Source: VXPQ01 sp965116435
GTDB lineage: Bacteria > Bacteroidota > Rhodothermia > Rhodothermales > VXPQ01
Direction of reading: 5' to 3'
DNA length: 64,000 nucleotides
Assembly: GCA_965116435.1 (NCBI GenBank)
Contig: OZ220686.1
Location: 2,294,001 to 2,358,000 of the forward strand
The notes beneath the pieces are model-generated. The model ran no database searches, had not been told where the DNA came from, and saw nothing but the letters and a program-made list of their open reading frames with translations. A program made the position numbers and the translations under genes. Shown piece by piece: positions 26,029 to 34,452 of this stretch. Positions within the stretch are counted from its first letter, which is position 1. Each line of letters opens with the position of its first letter.

Positions 26029-27063
26029 ATGAAAAAGCAATATCGACATCTTGTCGTCGTGTTGGCCCTGTTGCCGGGACTCGTTGCGTTCGAGGCCCTG
26101 GGGCAAAGCAATGAACGGTTCGGGACCGCCGCGCTTGCCGAATTGACGGTGCCGGTTACGCCGCGCACGATTTCGCTGGCGTCCACCCTGACGGGCGGAA
26201 TGAACGGCGCATCGGGCGTGGAGGCGCTGATCTCGAACCCGGCGGCCATCCTGGTCAATCAAAGCACGACCGCCATGTTCAGCCGCATGAATTACATTGC
26301 GGACACCGGCGTCAATTACTTCGGCGTGGCGCAGCGCTTCGGATCCAGCAACATCGGCCTGACGGTCACCAGCTGGGATTACGGGGATATTCCGGAAACC
26401 ACGGTGGATAATCCCGAAATCAGCTCGGACAATACTTGGTCTGCGGCCACGATTGCCGTGGGCCTCACGTATGGTCGCCAGTTGACGGACCGCATTGCGG
26501 CGGGCATCACCTTCAAGGGGCTTAGCCAACGCATCGACGATATCGACGCCCGTACCGTGGCGCTGGACGCCGGCATGACCTACATCGTGGGCGAGTCGGG
26601 GCTGCGTTTCGGCGTCAGCCTGCGCAATTTCGGGCCGCAGTTCAGTTTCAACGGCGTGGGTCTGCAGGACCCGATCATTACGCCGAGTCCCGCCGGGGAC
26701 TACGAAGTGCCGGCCGAGATTCGGGACGTGCGTTCGGAGCTGCCCTCCATGCTGAATTTCGGGGCCGTGTACGAGCGCCAGTTCGCTGCCGATATGACCG
26801 CAACGGTGCTGGCGAACTACCGGTCGAATTCGTACGACGTGAACCAGTACGCCGGCGGGCTGGAAGTGAATTTCCAGAACGTGCTCTTCGTGCGCGGGGG
26901 CGTGGATGTGCCTACCGAGCAACTGGTGCACTGGTCGGAATGGAACGTAGGCGGCGGGCTTTCGCTTCCGATCGGCCCGAGCCGGTTGATGGTGGACTAC
27001 GCCTACCGTCCTTCGAAAGTGTTCAGCAGCGTCAACGTATTCGCGGCGACGTTTACGCTGTGA
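26029..27063 (+). CDS. PorV/PorQ family outer-membrane protein
   Basis: 344 residues with a signal peptide at 1-25 (cleavage after ALG-QSNE). It has the family's N-terminal FGTAALAELTVPVTPRTISL and EALISNPAAI motifs, then a beta-barrel with a C-terminal phenylalanine-leucine strand (VFAATFTL). PorV shuttles T9SS cargo from the translocon to the attachment complex. Position directly after a CTD-bearing cargo gene suggests a dedicated partner. The stop is followed by a short fragment of the dispersed repeat and then a terminator. Confidence 0.85.
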   Translation: MKKQYRHLVVVLALLPGLVAFEALGQSNERFGTAALAELTVPVTPRTISLASTLTGGMNGASGVEALISNPAAILVNQSTTAMFSRMNYIADTGVNYFGVAQRFGSSNIGLTVTSWDYGDIPETTVDNPEISSDNTWSAATIAVGLTYGRQLTDRIAAGITFKGLSQRIDDIDARTVALDAGMTYIVGESGLRFGVSLRNFGPQFSFNGVGLQDPIITPSPAGDYEVPAEIRDVRSELPSMLNFGAVYERQFAADMTATVLANYRSNSYDVNQYAGGLEVNFQNVLFVRGGVDVPTEQLVHWSEWNVGGGLSLPIGPSRLMVDYAYRPSKVFSSVNVFAATFTL

Positions 27064-27076
27064 TCAGAGCATCTCT
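27061..27076. repeat. Possible end fragment of the dispersed repeat
   Basis: TGATCAGAGCATCTCT at the PorV stop codon resembles the right end of copy B (TAATCAGAGCATCCT). It is too short to be certain. Confidence 0.3.
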
Positions 27077-27177
27077 GAATACGTCAGACGCAGTATGAGC
27101 ATGCCCTCCCCGCTTGCGTTGCGGGCTTGACGTATTGAACTCTTGATGTATTGAACGAGAGGCTCCTTTTCATGGTT

Positions 27178-27216
27178 AAAAAAGGGCAGGCCGCCGGCGC
27201 GGTCTGCCCTTTTTTG
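27178..27216 (+). terminator. Rho-independent terminator closing the receptor operon
   Basis: A GC-rich stem (GGGCAGGCCGC .. GCGGTCTGCCC) at 27184-27209 has an A-run before it and a T-run after it, so it can act in both directions. It follows the PorV gene by about 115 bp. Confidence 0.9.
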
Positions 27217-27220
27217 CTAT

Positions 27221-27259
27221 AGGATGCGCTGATCGAAGTGGATTTGATCCGAGCATCCT
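27221..27259. repeat. Mini-hairpin version of the dispersed repeat
   Basis: A 39-bp element runs from AGGATGCGCTGATCGAAGTG to GATCCGAGCATCCT. It has both ends of the 255-bp repeat and almost nothing between, and it starts five bases after the terminator T-run. Confidence 0.8.
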
Positions 27260-27293
27260 ATAGGCTTTCCCTCACAAGTTTTTCGCCGCTCCG

Positions 27294-29483
27294 ATGCGCC
27301 CCTTCGCCTTTTTGCTGTTGGTTGCGCTGGTCTGCGGTGTAGCGGTTTCCGGGTGCGGCGCGGATCATGGTGCCGGAGATACAGGCGCTCCAGAGGTCCA
27401 GAACGGGCCGGAAGGCGCGCAGGCCGCCGACGGGGGGATTCGTTTTCGGAACTTGTCCGCCGAATTTACGGGGGACGAAGCCTGCTTCGAGTGCCATGAG
27501 GAGCAGTACCGGGGGTTCGAGGAGCACGGGATGGCCAATTCGTTCTATCCCATGCGCACTGCCGCCGTGGTCGAGGAGTTTGACGGCGTAGTCGTGGAGG
27601 ACCCGAACCGGGGTTTCTCGTACCGCCCGTACCGCGAGGGGGACCGCTTCTGGCTCGAGGAATTCAGGCGAGGGCCAGACGGAAGCAAAACGCACAGCCT
27701 GGTCCGCGAAATGGAGTACGTCGTGGGCAGCGGTACGGCGGCGCGGACGTATCTCGTGGAAGAAGGCGGGCGGTATTTTGAACTTCCCCTGACCTGGTAT
27801 ACCCAGGAAAAGAAATGGGACCTCAGTCCGGGATACGAGGTGTCCAACACGCGCTTCGATCGGCTCATTCCGGACCGGTGCATGGCCTGCCACAACAGTT
27901 ACCCGCATTCCACGCCGTTCGTGGACGGCAAATACGAGACCGTGCCGTACGGGATCGGGTGCGAACGGTGCCATGGGCCGGGGTCCGTGCACGTCGAGGC
28001 CCGCCTTGCTTCTCTGGAACCCGCAGGCGCTATCGACGAGACCATCGTCAACCCGGCGCACCTTTCGCTCGAACGCCGCCTGGACGTGTGCCAGCAATGC
28101 CATTTGCACACCACCGTGTCGATGTTGCGGGACGGGCGCGGGGCCTACGACTACCGCCCCTCTCGCCCCCTTTCCGAGCACATGGCGTTCTACGTATCCG
28201 ATGCCCCGGATGCGGGCGAAGACGAGCAGGAAATCGACGTGATTTCCCATGCGGATTTGATGAAACAAAGCGCCTGCTTTATCGAAACGCAGGACCGGGC
28301 GCAGCCCATGGATTGCACGACCTGCCACAATCCGCACGAGGCGTTCCGCCGCTCGGGTCCCGATTATTTCAACGCCACGTGCATGACCTGTCACGCCCCG
28401 GCTGCGTTGCAGGCTGCGCTGCCCACGGAGGCCCTGCGCACGACGCATGCGGAAGACGCCCATTGTTTTTCGTGCCATATGCCGAAGGCATCCGTGGCGG
28501 GCACCCCGCACACCACGTTGACGGATCACCGCATTCGCGTGGTGCGGGAGCAGGAGGGCGCCGCGCCGGGCGCCGGAATCCCCGTCGAACGCATTCGGCT
28601 CCGTCCGTATTACGCCATGGACGACTCGGTGGGCGCCTATGCGGGCATGGCGTATGTGATTCGGGGATTGCAGCATGGGGATACGACGGCGCTCCGGCAT
28701 GGCGTGACGTTGCTGGACGACGCGGCGGGGGCGTTCGGCGAGGCGCAGTATCTCCGCGGGTACGGGTACATGCAACTGGGGGAGATGGCCCGCGCCGCAG
28801 AGCCGCTGGAGCAGGCGGTGGCGCTGGACCCCAAACCGGAGCGGCTGAACGCCCTGGCCCAAACGTACGAACGCCTCGGGCGCGAGGGCGCAGCGATTCG
28901 GGATCTGTACGAGCGGGCGCTGGCTGTGCAACCCGCCCGCGCCGATATTCGCGTCAATTACGGGCGCTATCTGGAGACGCAGGGCGAGCTGGACGCGGCG
29001 GCGGCGCAATACGAGGCGGCCGCCGCCGAGTATCCGTGGCTGGCGCCCGCCCAGTTCAATTTGGGCACGGCTCGGCTCCGTCAGGGGGATCGCGTCGCTG
29101 CCGAACGATCGCTCCGCGAAGCCGTCCGCCTCGATCCGGACGGCGGGCAGGCGCTGGGGAATCTGGGATTCCTGCTGGCGCAAGACGGGCGGCTGGACGA
29201 AGCCCGCGCCCTGTTTGAGCAGGCGGTGCGGGCCGAGCCGGAGAACCCGGTTGCGTACGGGAATCTGGGCGCGTTTCATATGAACGACGGGCGCCCGGAG
29301 ATCGCCGTGCGGTGGTTTACGAGGGCCGTGGAACTGGATCCGTCGTATGTGGACGGGTTGGCGAACCTGGCCTTCGCCTGGTATTTGCTGGGCGAGGACG
29401 ACGAGGCGCGTCGGTATGCGGAAGAAGCGCTGCGCCTGGCGCCGAACCACCCGCAAGCCCGGCAAATCCTCGACGCGGTGTAG
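27294..29483 (+). CDS. Multihaem cytochrome c / TPR lipoprotein
   Basis: 729 residues. A lipoprotein signal peptide ends at VSGC (Cys21). Seven CxxCH haem-attachment motifs start at about residues 64, 196, 223, 266, 341, 363 and 391 (CFECH, CMACH, CERCH, CQQCH, CTTCH, CMTCH, CFSCH). The C-terminal half (about 455-729) is a TPR array (AVALDPKPERLNALAQTYERLG; NLGFLLAQDGRLDEARALFEQA; ALRLAPNHPQA). The cytochrome part resembles the c554-like multihaem family. It is probably a periplasm-facing or surface electron carrier with a protein-binding arm. Haem attachment would need the Ccm machinery encoded partly at 7-10 kb. It appears monocistronic. Confidence 0.85.
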   Translation: MRPFAFLLLVALVCGVAVSGCGADHGAGDTGAPEVQNGPEGAQAADGGIRFRNLSAEFTGDEACFECHEEQYRGFEEHGMANSFYPMRTAAVVEEFDGVVVEDPNRGFSYRPYREGDRFWLEEFRRGPDGSKTHSLVREMEYVVGSGTAARTYLVEEGGRYFELPLTWYTQEKKWDLSPGYEVSNTRFDRLIPDRCMACHNSYPHSTPFVDGKYETVPYGIGCERCHGPGSVHVEARLASLEPAGAIDETIVNPAHLSLERRLDVCQQCHLHTTVSMLRDGRGAYDYRPSRPLSEHMAFYVSDAPDAGEDEQEIDVISHADLMKQSACFIETQDRAQPMDCTTCHNPHEAFRRSGPDYFNATCMTCHAPAALQAALPTEALRTTHAEDAHCFSCHMPKASVAGTPHTTLTDHRIRVVREQEGAAPGAGIPVERIRLRPYYAMDDSVGAYAGMAYVIRGLQHGDTTALRHGVTLLDDAAGAFGEAQYLRGYGYMQLGEMARAAEPLEQAVALDPKPERLNALAQTYERLGREGAAIRDLYERALAVQPARADIRVNYGRYLETQGELDAAAAQYEAAAAEYPWLAPAQFNLGTARLRQGDRVAAERSLREAVRLDPDGGQALGNLGFLLAQDGRLDEARALFEQAVRAEPENPVAYGNLGAFHMNDGRPEIAVRWFTRAVELDPSYVDGLANLAFAWYLLGEDDEARRYAEEALRLAPNHPQARQILDAV

Positions 29484-29571
29484 CGGCGCGCGGCGGGATG
29501 CAAGGCGCGCGGGTCCCGGGAACCTGTTCGTCGGCGGTCGCCCAGGTCCGTTCGGGTTGCGCAGGGCGTTC

Positions 29572-29617
29572 AGGATACGCTGATCAAATCCACGCCGCAC
29601 GCTGATCAGCGCATCCT
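29572..29617. repeat. Mini-hairpin version of the dispersed repeat
   Basis: A 46-bp element begins AGGATACGCTGATCAAATCC and ends GCTGATCAGCGCATCCT, with an inner loop of about 10 bp. It abuts the ypdA stop codon at 29618. Confidence 0.8.
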
Positions 29618-30622
29618 TTATTCTGCCGTAACCCAGTGGCGATTCTCGAAATCGACGGGCTCCACGTCCCGGCCTGCAATGTGGCGCATGATCTGCACGG
29701 CATGGACGCGCCCGTTTTCGATGAACCACCGACCGGTCCGGCGCCCGCCGCAGACGGTGCCTGCGACGTACAGGCCCTTGCGCGTGGTTTCGAACGTGTG
29801 CGCGTCGAAAACGGGCGTGTCCCATTCGTCCTCGGCGATCGCTATGCCGACGGCCTTCAGAAACGAATAGTCCGGGCGATAGCCCGTGAGCGCCAGCACA
29901 AAGTCGTTCCCGATTTCTTCCACGCCACCGGGGCCCTCGATGACCAGCGACGACGCCCGTATTTCCCGCACGACGGTGTGGAAACGGGCCGCGATGGCGC
30001 CCTGTTTGATGCGGTTTTCGAGGTCGGGCTTGATCCAGTACTTGATGCGGTTCGAGAGTTCCGCCCCGCGCGCGAGGAGCGTGACGCGCGCGCCGTGGCG
30101 GCAGCAGTCCAGCGCGGCCTTCGCCGCCGAATTGCGTGCCCCGATCACGGCCACGCGCTGCCCGAAATACGGATAGGCTTCCTTGTAGTAATGGGTTACT
30201 TTCGGCAAGTCCTCTCCGGGGACGCCGAGCAGGTTCGGGTGGTCGAAGAAACCGATGGCCACCACCACGCGCCGGGCGGGGATCGTACCCTTGTCCGTGA
30301 CCACCCGAAAGGCGTCGCATGCCCCGTCCACGCGCAGGACGCGCTCGTACAGCCGCAGGGCCAGGCCTTCGTTTTGCGCCACGCGGCGGTAATACTCAAT
30401 GGCCTCCTCGCGAAGGGGCTTGTGCCCGTGCACAGGAAACGGGTGTCCTCCGATTTCGATGAGTTCGGGGGTCGAGAAGAATTCCATCTTCACAGGATAC
30501 CCCGTGAGGGACTGCGCGACGGTGCCCTTCTCCACGACGAGGGCGCGAAGCCCTTCCCGTTGCGCCCGAATGGCGCAGGCCAGCCCAACCGGGCCGCCGC
30601 CGATAATGACTACGTCCATCAT
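29618..30622 (-). CDS. ypdA: YpdA-family putative bacillithiol-disulfide reductase
   Basis: 334 residues from the ATG at 30622 (30619 also possible). A flavoprotein of the pyridine-nucleotide disulfide oxidoreductase superfamily. The FAD-binding GGGPVGLACAI is near residues 8-18, the second Rossmann loop is VIGARNSAAKAAL, and the C-terminal YVAGTVCGG segment is present. There is no CxxC redox pair at the thioredoxin-reductase position, as expected for YpdA, which is linked to bacillithiol recycling. No bshA/B/C genes are in the window. It is flanked by repeat copies on both sides (29572 and 30672). Confidence 0.85.
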   Translation of the reverse strand: MMDVVIIGGGPVGLACAIRAQREGLRALVVEKGTVAQSLTGYPVKMEFFSTPELIEIGGHPFPVHGHKPLREEAIEYYRRVAQNEGLALRLYERVLRVDGACDAFRVVTDKGTIPARRVVVAIGFFDHPNLLGVPGEDLPKVTHYYKEAYPYFGQRVAVIGARNSAAKAALDCCRHGARVTLLARGAELSNRIKYWIKPDLENRIKQGAIAARFHTVVREIRASSLVIEGPGGVEEIGNDFVLALTGYRPDYSFLKAVGIAIAEDEWDTPVFDAHTFETTRKGLYVAGTVCGGRRTGRWFIENGRVHAVQIMRHIAGRDVEPVDFENRHWVTAE

Positions 30623-30671
30623 GGCGCGTGCACAGGAGAAAGACGCAAGAAAAGGACGGGGGAAATTGTAC

Positions 30672-30926
30672 AGGATGCTCTGATTAAGTCCGCGAAGATC
30701 AGAGGCAGCGAGGGGTGTGCTGGCAAGGAATGACGAAGCAGCGTGGTAGGCCCCACGTAATGAGGAATGACGCCGCCAGCGCGCTCCTCGATGCCTCCCG
30801 AAGGGCGCTTCACGACACCGACGACGCAACACGCCGTGTTTTCCGATGATTTTAACGATGGAATCATTACAAACGCTATGTGCGTACGTGAAGCGCTGAT
30901 CGAAGTGGATTTGATCAGTGCATCCT
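30672..30926 (-). repeat. 255-bp dispersed repeat, full-length copy C (reverse orientation)
   Basis: Exactly 255 bp, reverse complement of copies A and B. It starts AGGATGCTCTGATTAAGTCC and ends GATTTGATCAGTGCATCCT. It lies between the 5' end of ypdA and the 3' end of tadA. Confidence 0.9.
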
Positions 30927-30983
30927 ACAGATAGTACAGATAAATGTGTGCATTGTACACGTGGAATTGTACAATCCGGGCGG

Positions 30984-31460
30984 CTACAGGGCGATGCGGC
31001 GTTTCCGAAAGAACGCCTGCATGAGTTCGGCGGCGCGGTCTGCCTCCACGCCGGACACCACCTCCATCTGATGATTCAGCCGCGGGTCCCGCGGGATGTC
31101 GTACAGGGTCGAGGCGCTGCCGGCCTTTTCGTCGAAGGCCCCGAACACGAGCCGGTCGATGCGGGCCCACACCATGGCGCCGGCGCACATGGGACACGGC
31201 TCAAGGGTTACGTAGAGCGTGCATCCGCGCAGGATTTTCGCGCCGAGCGTTTCACACGCCGCCGTGAGGGCGATCATTTCGGCGTGGGCCGTGGGGTCCT
31301 GCAACCGCTCCACCATGTTGCGTCCCCGTCCGACGATTTCGCCGGCGTGCACCACCACCGCGCCGACGGGCACTTCGTCCTCGTCCCAGGCCGCCTCGGC
31401 TTCCTTGAGGGCGAGGCGCATCCATCGTTTATGCGGTTCGAGGAAATCGGACAGGCTCAT
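30984..31460 (-). CDS. tadA: tRNA adenosine(34) deaminase TadA
   Basis: 158 residues from the ATG at 31460. It deaminates A34 of tRNA-Arg(ACG) to inosine. The zinc site is intact: HAE at 59-61 (His ligand and catalytic Glu) and PCPMCAGAM at 88-96 (C89, C92). Length and order fit TadA rather than a cytidine deaminase. A small membrane protein gene lies 16 bp upstream. Confidence 0.93.
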   Translation of the reverse strand: MSLSDFLEPHKRWMRLALKEAEAAWDEDEVPVGAVVVHAGEIVGRGRNMVERLQDPTAHAEMIALTAACETLGAKILRGCTLYVTLEPCPMCAGAMVWARIDRLVFGAFDEKAGSASTLYDIPRDPRLNHQMEVVSGVEADRAAELMQAFFRKRRIAL

Positions 31461-31476
31461 GCGGGAATCGGCAAGG

Positions 31477-31659
31477 TCAGCGCCGCCGAAGGGCGTCGAT
31501 GAATCGCAGAATAATGGCGACGACAAGCAGGACGAGCAACGCCGGCAGCGCAATCCGGGCGATGGCTGCGCCTATCTTCAGAATGACGCTGAGCACGCCA
31601 CCCGCCACGATCAGTACGATGACGACCGCGATCCACCTTAGCAATTTCTGGATGTCCAT
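31477..31659 (-). CDS. Small hydrophobic membrane protein of unknown function
   Basis: From the ATG at 31659 the product is 60 residues: a short charged start (MDIQKLLRW), then two hydrophobic segments (IAVVIVLIVAGGVLSVIL and IARIALPALLVLLVVAIIL) and a basic tail (RFIDALRRR). No family is recognised. It ends 16 bp before tadA and may be co-transcribed with it. Confidence 0.5.
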   Translation of the reverse strand: MDIQKLLRWIAVVIVLIVAGGVLSVILKIGAAIARIALPALLVLLVVAIILRFIDALRRR

Positions 31660-31816
31660 AGTATGACAATATACGGCGCGGACGAAGGATTTGCAGGTTC
31701 TTGCGCGGAAAGCGTTTTGCGGAGCGCCCGCGAGCGCCCCAGAGCGCTCCCGGGCGTCCGCGCAACCGGTCTGTTGCGCGGTGCGCCGGGCAGGCGCCTG
31801 CGACACGTCGGCCCCG

Positions 31817-33253
31817 CTATGCGGACCGGGACCAGCCTTTCATCCGATCCTTCAGCCAATCCGCCGCCCGGTCCGTCGCAATGCGCTCCTGCGCCATGGA
31901 ATCCCGGTCCCGGACGGTTACGCCGCCCGTCTCCAGGGTTTCCCCATCGACCGTGACGCAGAACGGCGTACCGGCTTCGTCCATGCGCCGGTAGCGCTTT
32001 CCGATGGACCCGCTTTCGTCGTAGAAGGTCTTGAAATGCGTGCGCAGGTCGGCGGCGAGCGCCCGGGCCGTTTCCGGCATCCCGTCCCGCTTCACGAGGG
32101 GAAAGACCGCTGCCTTGACGGGGGCTATTTCAGGGTGAAATTTCATGACCACTCGTTCTTCGCCTTCGACGTTCTCCTCTTCGTAGGCTTCGCACAGCAA
32201 CATGAGCACGGTGCGGTCCAGCCCGGCGGACGTCTCGACGACGTACGGAATGTATTTCTCCTGCCGCCGCGGATCGAAATACTCCATCTTCTTTCCAGAA
32301 AATTCCTGATGGCGCCTCAGGTCAAAATCGGTGCGCGAGTGAATGCCCTCTATTTCCTGCCATCCCATCGGAAAGTCGTACTGCACGTCGAACGCCGCAT
32401 CCGCGTAGTGCGCCAGTTTTTCGTGCTCGTGCCAGCGCAAGCGTTCCGGGCGCACGCCGTTGTCTATATGCCATTGCATGCGCTTGGCCCGCCAATCCTC
32501 GAAATGCTCCATCTGCGTGCCGGGGCACACGAAATATTGCATCTCCATCTGCTCGAATTCGCGCATGCGGAAAATGAACCGGCGGGCGACGATCTCGTTG
32601 CGAAAGGCTTTCCCGATCTGGGCAATGCCGAAGGGGATTTGCTGCCGGGCCGTTTCTTGCGCCAGCCGGAAGTTCACGAAGATGCCCTGGGCCGTTTCGG
32701 GGCGCAGCCAGATGCGGTCTTCTTCGTCCGCCAGCGCGCCGGCATGCGTTTCGAACATCAGATTGAATTGCCGCACGTCGGTCCAGTCGAACGCGCCGGA
32801 GTCGGGTCCCCGGATTTCTTCGTCGAGAATGATCCGGTGGAGTTCTTGCGGCATATCGTCGCTGTGCAGCGCCGCGAGAAGGCGTTCGCGAACGCTGTCC
32901 GCCCGTTCGTTCTTGCCGGACGCCGCCAGCTTTTCGATGTGCCGTTCGATCAGATCGTCTGCCCGGTACCGCCGTTTCGAGGCTTTGTCGTCGATCATGG
33001 GATCGTGGAAAGCGTCTACGTGCCCGGATGCTTTCCAGACGGTCGGATGCATCAGAATGGCGGCGTCCAGGCCCTCGATGTTGTCGTGCAGGTGCACCAT
33101 ATCCCGCCACCACCGTTCCTTGACGTTGCGCTTCAGCTCCACGCCGAGCGGACCGTAATCGTACGTGGCGGCGAGGCCGCCGTAAATATCCGACGACGGA
33201 AACACGAATCCGCGGCGCTTCGAAAGGGAAACGATTTTTTCCAGAAGGTCCAT
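31817..33253 (-). CDS. glyS: Glycyl-tRNA synthetase (alpha2 dimeric type)
   Basis: 478 residues from the ATG at 33253. It attaches glycine to tRNA-Gly. Class II motifs and typical strings are visible: RRGFVFPSSDIYGGLAATYDYGPLG at the start, MFETHAG..RPETAQGIFVNF, GKAFRNEI, RMREFEQMEMQYF and the anticodon-binding domain near VKAAVFPLVKRDG. This is the single-polypeptide homodimer form, not the alpha2beta2 form. Confidence 0.95.
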   Translation of the reverse strand: MDLLEKIVSLSKRRGFVFPSSDIYGGLAATYDYGPLGVELKRNVKERWWRDMVHLHDNIEGLDAAILMHPTVWKASGHVDAFHDPMIDDKASKRRYRADDLIERHIEKLAASGKNERADSVRERLLAALHSDDMPQELHRIILDEEIRGPDSGAFDWTDVRQFNLMFETHAGALADEEDRIWLRPETAQGIFVNFRLAQETARQQIPFGIAQIGKAFRNEIVARRFIFRMREFEQMEMQYFVCPGTQMEHFEDWRAKRMQWHIDNGVRPERLRWHEHEKLAHYADAAFDVQYDFPMGWQEIEGIHSRTDFDLRRHQEFSGKKMEYFDPRRQEKYIPYVVETSAGLDRTVLMLLCEAYEEENVEGEERVVMKFHPEIAPVKAAVFPLVKRDGMPETARALAADLRTHFKTFYDESGSIGKRYRRMDEAGTPFCVTVDGETLETGGVTVRDRDSMAQERIATDRAADWLKDRMKGWSRSA

Positions 33254-33370
33254 GGCAGGGCAAACGAGTACGTAAAAAACGTCCGGGCAAGCCGGAATGC
33301 GGCCCTCATACAGGGAAAGGCCCCGGTATGATTCCACACGCCGCCGAAAACCACTTCGTCCTGCTGTATC

Positions 33371-33540
33371 GTCACGCCGCCGTCCTGCTACCCCGCCGTC
33401 CTGCTACCCCGCCATGCTGCTGCCCTGCCACTGCCCCGCCGTACCGCCTCGCCGCCGCCCTGCTACCCCGCTTCGCCGCCGCCCTGCTACCCCGTCACGC
33501 CGCCGCCCTGCTACCCCGCCACGCCGCCGCCCTGTCGCAC
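33371..33540 (+). repeat. 24-bp tandem repeat array between glyS and radC
   Basis: CTGCTACCCCG recurs at 33460, 33484 and 33508 (24-bp spacing), with a diverged unit at 33532 and looser copies at 33385 and 33401. The unit is C-rich (about CACGCCGCCGCCCTGCTACC). The array occupies most of the spacer just past the radC 3' end; no gene is seen in it. Confidence 0.85.
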
Positions 33541-33548
33541 CGCTGCCC

Positions 33549-34295
33549 CTATAACAACTGGCGTTCCGCCATGGAGGTATATTCGTTTCCCGCCACGATG
33601 AGGTGATCGTGGATGGGAATCCCCATGATTTTACCCGCCGACACCAGTTGCCGGGTAATGCGGATGTCTTCCTGACTCGGTTCCGGGTTGCCGGAAGGGT
33701 GGTTGTGCACGCAGATTACCGAAGCAGCATTCTCCAGAACGGCTTGCTGGAACACGGCCCTCGGTTCGACGATGCTGGACGACAGACCTCCCCCGCTCAA
33801 CTGGACATTCGCGGTAATAATGTTCGCCGTATTGAGCAAAACGAGGTAGAACACTTCTGTCCGCAAATCCCGCAATTTCGGTACGTAGACCGACGCCACA
33901 TCGTTGGGCGAACACACCTGAACATCCCTGCGGTCGATTTGCTGCGATTCCACGCGCCGCCCAATCTCGAACGCAGCGGCCAGCTGGGCCGCCTTGGCCG
34001 GGCCAATGCCCGCCACGCGCATCAGTTCCCGCGTGTCGCGGCGGGAAAGGTCGCGCAATGCGCCGAACGTATGCAGGAGCGTACGCCCCAGTTGAATGGC
34101 CGATACGGAGCCGGAACGGGTATGGGTGCCCGATCGAAACAGCACGCCGATCAGCTCGGCGTCCGACAAGGCGTCGGGCTGCCCGCTCAGCATGCGTTCG
34201 GTGGGGCGTTCCGCTACGGCCCAGTTACGAATGGGGACCTGGTATTGGATCTCCGGTTCTGCGATGGGTTCGATTCTTCCAAGAGGGTTTGACAC
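33549..34295 (-). CDS. radC: RadC/JAB-domain protein
   Basis: 248 residues. The N-terminal helix-hairpin-helix region (VAGIGPAKAAQLAAAFEIGRR, about 94-114) is followed by the metalloprotease-like JAB/MPN domain with VHNHPSGNPEPSQED (His197, His199, Asp210), which binds zinc. Its true function is unresolved; the old link to DNA repair has not held up. It lies between glyS and rho on the same strand. Confidence 0.9.
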   Translation of the reverse strand: MSNPLGRIEPIAEPEIQYQVPIRNWAVAERPTERMLSGQPDALSDAELIGVLFRSGTHTRSGSVSAIQLGRTLLHTFGALRDLSRRDTRELMRVAGIGPAKAAQLAAAFEIGRRVESQQIDRRDVQVCSPNDVASVYVPKLRDLRTEVFYLVLLNTANIITANVQLSGGGLSSSIVEPRAVFQQAVLENAASVICVHNHPSGNPEPSQEDIRITRQLVSAGKIMGIPIHDHLIVAGNEYTSMAERQLL

Positions 34296-34452
34296 GATGC
34301 AAAAACGTTGATGATCGATGGAGTGAACAAGACCTGCGTCTTACCCCCATAGACACCCCCAAATGGAAAACATAACCCTTCGCCAAAATTTCTTTTTCAG
34401 GACACGTGGATTCGGGCGTCCTGTGCCTGTTGCGTACCGGTATTCGCGTATC

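Noticed and set aside
29618..30832. Longer ypdA start inside repeat copy C
   Set aside because: The extra N-terminus is repeat-derived; the FAD-binding motif requires a start at or near 30622.
33297..33606. Proline/arginine-rich frames across 33297-33606
   Set aside because: They translate the 24-bp repeat array in both available frames and have no start signal or family similarity.
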